A DNA stretch of 45,357 bases from DATBGE01 sp036558125 (lineage in GTDB: Bacteria > Gemmatimonadota > Gemmatimonadetes > Gemmatimonadales > GWC2-71-9): positions 1 through 45,357 of the forward strand of contig DATBGE010000158.1 in the NCBI GenBank assembly GCA_036558125.1, given 5' to 3'. How positions within the stretch are numbered: the stretch's first letter is position 1; each line of letters begins with the position of its first letter. Shown here piece after piece: positions 40,376-45,357 of the stretch. Made by a program: the position numbers and the translations under genes. The notes below the pieces were generated by a model. That model was not told the origin of the DNA, did not search any database, and saw only the letters and a program-made list of their open reading frames with translations.

Positions 40376-40931
40376 TCAGTTCATCCAGCTCCGCGATAAA
40401 CGGAAGATGCCGGAAATCTTCCGCATGATCCAAACCATACCCCACCAGAAAGACCGGCGGCGCCACGAAGCCGATGAACCGCGCTTCCGGCAGCACGTCG
40501 GCTAACTGCTTGTCCAGCAAGGCGGAGACACTCAGGCTCGCCGGGCCCCGAGTTTGGAGCAAGGCGAGGAGCCGGGTCAGCGTTCTCCCGCTATCAATTA
40601 TATCCTCAACGAGCACAACATGCTTGCCCCGGAGGCTGGTCTCAGGATCGTACAGCAGCTCGACCCGTCCCGAAGACTCCCGTCCGGTCCCGTAGGAGCT
40701 TACCCGGATGAAGTCTACCTGAAGGGGGCGCTCGATTTCCCGCACTAGATCGGCCAGAAACATGAAACTCCCCTTGAGGAGACCTACCAGGAGCAGGTCG
40801 CCGTCCGGGTAGGCGCTGGTGATCTCCCGCCCCAGCTCGGCGACCCGGGCCCGAATCGTCGCGGCATCGTAGACCACCCGGCGCAGGTTCCGGGGGCCGG
40901 CCCTCCGAGTCACCTCAGCGGGGAGCGACAT
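40368..40931 (-). CDS. hpt: Hypoxanthine (guanine) phosphoribosyltransferase
   Basis: Hpt salvages hypoxanthine and guanine to IMP and GMP with PRPP. The 187-residue protein has VGLLKGSFMFLADLVREI, RVSSYGTG, the PRPP-binding VVLVEDIIDSGRTL and GFVAPPVFLVGYGLDHAEDFRHLP near the C-terminus. I start at ATG 40931 (17-base overlap with tilS); the frame open to 41084 lies in tilS and lacks family sequence. It overlaps ftsH by 8 bases downstream. Confidence 0.95.
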   Translation of the reverse strand: MSLPAEVTRRAGPRNLRRVVYDAATIRARVAELGREITSAYPDGDLLLVGLLKGSFMFLADLVREIERPLQVDFIRVSSYGTGRESSGRVELLYDPETSLRGKHVVLVEDIIDSGRTLTRLLALLQTRGPASLSVSALLDKQLADVLPEARFIGFVAPPVFLVGYGLDHAEDFRHLPFIAELDELNG

Positions 40932-42231
40932 CGACCCGGAGCGCGGGACTGCCGGGAGCCGGCAGTAATAGAGAGGAACGACAGACTCCGGGAATCCAGA
41001 CCACGCTGCCCTCCCGGTCGAAGACCGGCCACTGGGTTCGCTGCACGCGCGGCACCCGGGCATCCTGGAAACAACGAACGGCAAGCCGCCGTCCCGTACC
41101 TCCGATCGGAGCGACTCGGTCCCCTGCCCTCCAAGGGCGCAGCAGCATGGCTTCAGGGACGAACCAGGCCGTCATCCCGTCCCTCAACTGAACCGGAGGC
41201 GCCGACTCCTGGCGCCATTCGAGCCGCCAGTTCCCCCAATCGAGCCGACCCTCCGTTTCTGTTGGCACCACCACTGCGGAAACAATCGGAGATCCAGGCC
41301 TGAGGAGTAGCAGGCGATCGAATCCTCGCTCCACCACCCAGCCACGTGGCAACTCCAGGCGGGCTCCACTCTCAGATTCTCTGGCGAACGCAACGACCCG
41401 GCTCCCGTGGCGTAATCCCAGAACCCCACCAGCCCGCCGGACCCAGGCCATTGTCAGTGCGGCTCCGAGCGAGGGATCGAGGCGCGCGAGCGTTCCTGCA
41501 TCGAGTGAGGCGCCCTCCGGCTCGAGCCGCCAGTCGAGTCCAGGCACCACATCCAGTACCGCATCCCAGGCGGCCCGGTCGGCGCCCGCCTGACGTCCGA
41601 CATCCAGCAGCCGCTGGTCCACATCGGTGATCCGCTCCCTCAGTCGAGGCATCACACTGTGCCGCAGCCATGAGCGTAGATGACGGGCATCCTCGTTGGC
41701 CGGGTCGTGCCAGTACCAGAGCCCTCGGGATTCGACGTAGGCGAGCAGCTCTGCGCGGGAGAAGCCGAGCAACGGCCGCACGATATCTCCATCGGTTGGC
41801 TTCATCCCGGCTAGACCCGCCGGGCCGCTTCCTCCCAAAGCCCGTAGCAAGACCGTTTCGGCCTGATCGTCCGCGTGGTGAGCGGTGAAGATCCAGGCCG
41901 CTTCGTGAGCCGCACGCATCCGGCGCAGCCAGCCGTATCGCGCCTCCCGCGCCTCGGTCTCAGTTGCCCGGGGACCCAGCGCAAGTCGAGCGGTTACGAA
42001 CGGGAGCCCAGCGACCCGGGCAAGCTCCCCCACCCGTACCGCGATGTCACCGCTTTCGAGCGAGATTCCGTGGTCGGCGTGCGCAATGAGCAGATCGAGT
42101 CGGTGAGACTCCCGGCTTTGCAGCAGGAGGTCGAGGAGTGCGACAGAATCCGGCCCGCCCGACACCGCGACGAGGGCGCGGGCAGGCTGGATGTCGAGGG
42201 AAGCGAGGTGGGATACGAAGCGGTCCTGCAT
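40915..42231 (-). CDS. tilS: TilS, tRNA(Ile)-lysidine synthase
   Basis: TilS makes lysidine at position 34 of the CAU-anticodon tRNA-Ile so that it reads AUA. The 438-residue protein shows the PP-loop SGGPDS (24-29), the AHADHGI element, TAHHADDQAETVLLRALGGSG and IVRPLLGFSRAEL in the N-terminal catalytic domain. A C-terminal substrate-binding region with RPWRAGDRVAPIG..RRLAVRCFQDARVPRVQR follows. ATG start; the heptamer repeat begins about a dozen bases upstream. It heads the tilS-hpt-ftsH-folP-cdaA-DUF2723 chain. Confidence 0.95.
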   Translation of the reverse strand: MQDRFVSHLASLDIQPARALVAVSGGPDSVALLDLLLQSRESHRLDLLIAHADHGISLESGDIAVRVGELARVAGLPFVTARLALGPRATETEAREARYGWLRRMRAAHEAAWIFTAHHADDQAETVLLRALGGSGPAGLAGMKPTDGDIVRPLLGFSRAELLAYVESRGLWYWHDPANEDARHLRSWLRHSVMPRLRERITDVDQRLLDVGRQAGADRAAWDAVLDVVPGLDWRLEPEGASLDAGTLARLDPSLGAALTMAWVRRAGGVLGLRHGSRVVAFARESESGARLELPRGWVVERGFDRLLLLRPGSPIVSAVVVPTETEGRLDWGNWRLEWRQESAPPVQLRDGMTAWFVPEAMLLRPWRAGDRVAPIGGTGRRLAVRCFQDARVPRVQRTQWPVFDREGSVVWIPGVCRSSLLLPAPGSPALRVDVAPR

Positions 42232-42242
42232 GAGACTAAGAT

Positions 42243-42328
42243 AATTGCTGATTGCTGATTGCTGATTGTCGATTGAAACGACTCGGCGAGGGGCTCAATC
42301 TGCAATCAGCAATCGGCAACCGGCAATT
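42243..42328. repeat. Heptamer-tandem inverted repeat between the M16 peptidase gene and tilS
   Basis: Two 33-base arms (42243-42275 and 42296-42328) are inverted copies matching at 28 of 33 positions around a 20-base loop. The arms are degenerate 7-base tandems of the type ATTGCTG. The element fills almost the whole 101-base gap. Four of the five arm differences are C/T or A/G changes that keep a G-U pair in one of the two transcripts. It may end the M16 transcript or shape the tilS leader. Confidence 0.9.
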
Positions 42329-42332
42329 CCCT

Positions 42333-45146
42333 CTACGGCTGGGCCGGTGCCGTCGCCTTCGCGAAATCTCCTGCCTTCACGATCGTGATCTTCGCCGGAT
42401 CCACGTATTTCCGGAGCGCGGCAGTCACGTCCGCAGGACGCAGAGCCAGCAGGCGCTTCTCGAAGTCGGCCTCGAAGGCCATGGTGCGGCCCACGTAGAG
42501 CTCGGTGGACAGCTCTCCCGAGAGCGAGGGATCCTGGGAGCGTTCGACCTGGCGGTTCTGCAGCATTCCCGCGCGGGCCTTCTCCACCTCTTCCGCCGTG
42601 AACCCGTCGCGCCGGGCACGCTCCACCTCCTCCTTAAAGCCGGTCTCGACCTTCGCTACGTTCTCAGGCGCGTAGATGGCATAGCCGATGAACTGGCCGG
42701 CCTTGTCGAGCGGGCTCGCATTCACGAATGAGCCGACGCCATAGCTCACGCCATCCTTCTGCCGGATCCGGACGGCGAGACGGGAGTTGAGGAAACCACC
42801 GCCCAGGATCTCGTTCGCCAGCGTGAAGGCGGGATAGTCGGGATCGTCATCCCGCATGGGGACATTGGTTCCGGCGATGAACCAGGCGTTGGCTTTGTCC
42901 GGCGTTTCGATCGTGATCCCTGTCGCCGGAATGTCGCGGTACTCTGTGGCCAGCCGTTCGAACGGCTTGGGACTCTGCCACGATCCGAACAGGGTTCCGA
43001 CCAGATCGGTCACCTGCTTCGGATCAAAGTCTCCCACCACCGCCATGGTCGCGTCGCTCGCACCATAGAACTCGGCGTAATACCGCCTGGCATCTTCCAC
43101 GGTCGCAGCCCCGTAGTCGGCGATCGACTCCTCGATCGTCGGGGTGTAGCGAGGATCTTCCTTGGGCCAGGGGCTCAGGTACCGGGTGAAGCTGTTGAAG
43201 GCCAGAGCCTGGGGATCGGACTTCTGTTCCTCGAGGCCCGCCAGATCCTGCCGCTTGAGCTCGTCGAATTCCTTTGGATCGAACGCCGGTTCCTTGAGGA
43301 TCGAGCCCAGGAGCTGGAGGGTCGGCACCAGGTTGGGCCGAGTGGTCTCCACCCGGGCGGAGACCTGGTTGGGGGCGCTCATGATGGCGACCCGGGCCCT
43401 GAGCTTATCGAGCGAGTCCTTGATTTGCTGGCGCGACAGAGTGCGAGTGCCCCGCATCAGCATGTCCCCCGCGAGATCGGCGGCCGTCGAGCGATTCTGC
43501 AGCGTTTGCGCGGTGCCGAAGCGCAGCGTGAGGCTCGCATTCACCGACTGCCCGCGGGTTTGCTTCGGCAGAAGGGCCAGCTTCACGCCGCCCACCGCCG
43601 TTCGAGTCGTCCGCTGATCGATGTTGCCGGGAGAAGGATCGAAGGCCTCACCGACCGCGAGTGTCGTGTCCCCCTTGTAGTCCTTCACCAAGAGAGCCAC
43701 GTCAGGTGTCGCAGGAATCTCGGCCCGATCCGGTTTCTCTGTGGGGATAAAGGAGCCGACGGTCAGGTTCGAAGGCTTGAGATACGCCTGGGCCACCCGC
43801 TGCACGTCCTGAACGGTGACCGCCTTGATCCGGTCGCGGTAGAGAAACAGCATGCGCCAGTCGCCCATCGCCTGCCATTCGCTCAGATTGCGGGCGACAC
43901 CCTGAGAGTTGTTGAGCTGCAACTCGAAATTCTTGATGATGGTCGACTTGGCGCGGTCGACTTCTTCCGTGGTGGGCGGCTTGCTCACCACCTCGTTCAG
44001 CGTTGCCAGCAACGCCGTTCGCGCGCTGTCGAGCGAGCCCTCCTTCCTGACCTGCGCCGTCGCTTCGAGAACGCCTGGCTCCTTGAGCCGGTAGACTCCG
44101 GCCGAGACGTCGGCGGCGAGACCGGTGGCAACCAGCGCGGCGTAGAGCCGCCCTGAAGGCGCATCTCCCAGCACCCGCGACAGGACTTCGACCGCCGGGA
44201 AATCGGCATGGGAACCGGCCGGCACGTGATAGATCGCGATCAGCGCCTGGACATCGCCGGTGCGCCGCAACGTGACGCTCCGCTCTCCATCCTGGGTTGG
44301 ATCCAGGGTGTAGGTCGGATAAACCTTCATGTCGCCATCGCGCTTGGGCCTCGGGATCGCGCCGAACCTCGCGCCGATGAGACGCAAGGTCTTCGCTTCG
44401 TCGAATTTCCCCGCCACGACCAGCAAGGCGTTGTCGGGCTGGTAGTACTTCCTGTAGAAGGCCTGCAGCCGCTCGATGGGAACCTGTTCGATGTCGGAGC
44501 GGGCCCCGATGGTCGAGTGCCCGTAGTTGTGCCAGAGGTAGGCGGTGGACATCGCCCGCTCCTCGAGGATGCTCCCCGGATCGTTCTCGCCCAGCTCGAA
44601 TTCGTTCCGCACCACGGTGAATTCGGTCTCGAGATCCTTCTTCGCCACGTAACTATGAATCATCCGGTCGGCTTCGAGATCGAGCGCCCAGGCCAGGTTG
44701 CTGTCGGTTGCGGCGAAGGTCTCGAAATAGTTGGTGCGATCGAACCAGGTCGTCCCATTGGGATCGGCGCCGTGCTCGGTCAGCTCCTGGGGAATGTTGC
44801 GGTGCCGTGGGCTGCCCTTGAACATCATGTGCTCGAGCAGGTGAGCCATTCCGGTCTCGCCGTATCCCTCGTTACGCGATCCCACCATGTATGTGATGTT
44901 GACGGTGATGGTCGGCTTCGAGGGGTCGGGGAACAACAGGAATCGGAGGCCGTTAGGAAGGCTGTATTCGGTGATGCCTTCCACCGTCGGCCCCTTCGTG
45001 GCGGTGACCGAGGGACCAGTCGCCGTAGCAGCGGCGGGCTTGGGCTTGGGCTTGGCCGGCGCCTGCTGCGTCAACGCCGGCGTAGCGGACCAACCAAGTG
45101 TGGCGACAACCAGCGCCACGCTGATGCACCTGGGGAGGATGGGCAT
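42333..45146 (-). CDS. Exported M16-family zinc peptidase (two-domain)
   Basis: A 937-residue secreted M16 peptidase. A signal peptide (MPILPRCISVALVVATLGWS..ALTQQ) is followed by a KPKPKPAAA linker and an N-terminal active M16 domain with the inverted zinc motif His102-Glu105-His106 (HLLEH) and distal Glu182 (NEFELGE). The C-terminal half repeats the fold (SLTLRFGTAQTL..DLAGDMLMRG) without the HxxEH motif, as usual for the non-catalytic half of such fused proteins. I use ATG 45146 for its signal peptide; a TTG at 45173 is in frame but weak. A periplasmic or outer-membrane peptide-degrading role is inferred. Confidence 0.9.
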   Translation of the reverse strand: MPILPRCISVALVVATLGWSATPALTQQAPAKPKPKPAAATATGPSVTATKGPTVEGITEYSLPNGLRFLLFPDPSKPTITVNITYMVGSRNEGYGETGMAHLLEHMMFKGSPRHRNIPQELTEHGADPNGTTWFDRTNYFETFAATDSNLAWALDLEADRMIHSYVAKKDLETEFTVVRNEFELGENDPGSILEERAMSTAYLWHNYGHSTIGARSDIEQVPIERLQAFYRKYYQPDNALLVVAGKFDEAKTLRLIGARFGAIPRPKRDGDMKVYPTYTLDPTQDGERSVTLRRTGDVQALIAIYHVPAGSHADFPAVEVLSRVLGDAPSGRLYAALVATGLAADVSAGVYRLKEPGVLEATAQVRKEGSLDSARTALLATLNEVVSKPPTTEEVDRAKSTIIKNFELQLNNSQGVARNLSEWQAMGDWRMLFLYRDRIKAVTVQDVQRVAQAYLKPSNLTVGSFIPTEKPDRAEIPATPDVALLVKDYKGDTTLAVGEAFDPSPGNIDQRTTRTAVGGVKLALLPKQTRGQSVNASLTLRFGTAQTLQNRSTAADLAGDMLMRGTRTLSRQQIKDSLDKLRARVAIMSAPNQVSARVETTRPNLVPTLQLLGSILKEPAFDPKEFDELKRQDLAGLEEQKSDPQALAFNSFTRYLSPWPKEDPRYTPTIEESIADYGAATVEDARRYYAEFYGASDATMAVVGDFDPKQVTDLVGTLFGSWQSPKPFERLATEYRDIPATGITIETPDKANAWFIAGTNVPMRDDDPDYPAFTLANEILGGGFLNSRLAVRIRQKDGVSYGVGSFVNASPLDKAGQFIGYAIYAPENVAKVETGFKEEVERARRDGFTAEEVEKARAGMLQNRQVERSQDPSLSGELSTELYVGRTMAFEADFEKRLLALRPADVTAALRKYVDPAKITIVKAGDFAKATAPAQP

Positions 45147-45239
45147 GGAATCTCGACCGAAATCGCGGTTCAACGGGACACTGCGGGTAACTCGATGAAC
45201 TTAAGGGAATTGCGGTCGATTGGTTTCACCCGAGGGACA

Positions 45240-45265
45240 GCGGGCCCGACAGGAGCCGGACCCGC
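45240..45265 (-). terminator. GC-rich hairpin after the gene at the right edge
   Basis: GCGGGTCCGG and TCGGGCCCGC pair over about 10 bases with one G-U and one mismatch around a 6-base loop, 27 bases after the stop of the partial gene at the edge and 93 bases before the M16 start. No T-run follows, so termination would be weak or factor-dependent. The remaining spacer (45147-45239) shows no promoter I would trust. Confidence 0.45.
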
Positions 45266-45291
45266 TGAAGCTGCATCGAACGCCGGGTAGT

Positions 45292-45357
45292 TCAGCTGAT
45301 CGGATACAAGGTCGGCATGTCGAAGGTATCTTCGGTGCCGCCGCAGGTCGGATGGCC
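45292..45357 (-). CDS. C-terminal end of an unidentified gene (cut by window edge)
   Basis: The last 66 bases read without a stop in one minus-strand frame as GHPTCGGTEDTFDMPTLYPI plus a final S, then TGA at 45294-45292. Support is the placement: it ends shortly before a hairpin and the M16 gene on the same strand, as other genes of the window do. With 21 residues I cannot name a family, and a chance frame is possible. Confidence 0.4.
   Translation of the reverse strand, partial: GHPTCGGTEDTFDMPTLYPIS

Noticed and set aside
42243..42328. CRISPR array from short repeated units
   Set aside because: Units are 7 bases, contiguous and degenerate, with no spacers of uniform length and no cas genes nearby; the two arms form one inverted repeat.

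Overview
The window is about 45 kb of GC-rich bacterial chromosome. Every gene I can support lies on the minus strand, so the order of transcription runs from high to low coordinates. Neighbouring genes mostly overlap by 1, 4, 8 or 11-17 bases (ATGA, GTGA, TGATG junctions), which points to long, translationally coupled operons. The gene content is Gram-negative in type: a meso-diaminopimelate-type MurE, a secreted M16 peptidase and LspA. Several signatures fit Gemmatimonadota: an FtsI with one PASTA repeat, an RsmH with an SYHSGED motif, an IleRS with a PGIHH signature, and many DUF4388/TPR proteins beside an MglA GTPase. That phylum assignment is inference from remembered family features, not from a search.

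Region 1 (1-6394) is the start of a division and cell wall cluster, transcribed rsmH, ftsL, ftsI, murE, murF, mraY, and cut by the window edge inside mraY. No mraZ precedes rsmH. Instead a strong hairpin and tRNA-Asp(GTC) lie directly upstream, and beyond them a secreted TPR protein and tRNA-Val(TAC) (6461-8480).

Region 2 (8530-26787) is the unusual part: about 20 co-directional genes forming a chemosensory operon. It has three cheW genes, cheY, cheA, cheC, cheR, cheD and cheB, but no methyl-accepting chemoreceptor. Between cheC and cheR lies a block with an MglA-like polarity GTPase, two single-domain roadblock proteins, a TPR-roadblock fusion, two DUF4388-TPR paralogues, an 892-residue TPR protein and a 676-residue protein made of two DnaA-type AAA+ modules without a DnaA DNA-binding domain. 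The operon ends with a coiled-coil/TPR protein, a membrane-anchored HExxH peptidase and a small membrane protein. The likely logic is that CheA/CheW signalling, adapted by CheR/CheB/CheD/CheC, feeds a small-GTPase switch of the kind that sets cell polarity and surface motility. The tandem AAA+ protein and DUF4388-TPR proteins would be new connecting parts.

Region 3 (26780-33925) is housekeeping: yggS, divIVA, punA, ileS, a dksA/traR-type zinc-finger gene, lspA and an rluD-type pseudouridine synthase gene, in a chain that runs directly into the che operon. Region 4 (34039-42231) is tilS, hpt, ftsH, folP, cdaA (c-di-AMP synthase) and a DUF2723 membrane glycosyltransferase-like gene. Region 5 (42333-45357) is a secreted M16 peptidase and the last codons of an unidentified gene.

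Three gene junctions (lspA/rluD, DUF2723/yggS, M16/tilS) hold an element of the same design but different sequence: two inverted arms of about 31-33 bases, each built from degenerate 7-base tandem units. At the lspA/rluD junction the repeat itself supplies the lspA stop, the rluD ribosome-binding site and the rluD start. No insertion sequence, CRISPR array, prophage or replication origin was seen, and no stretch over 300 bases lacks a gene.
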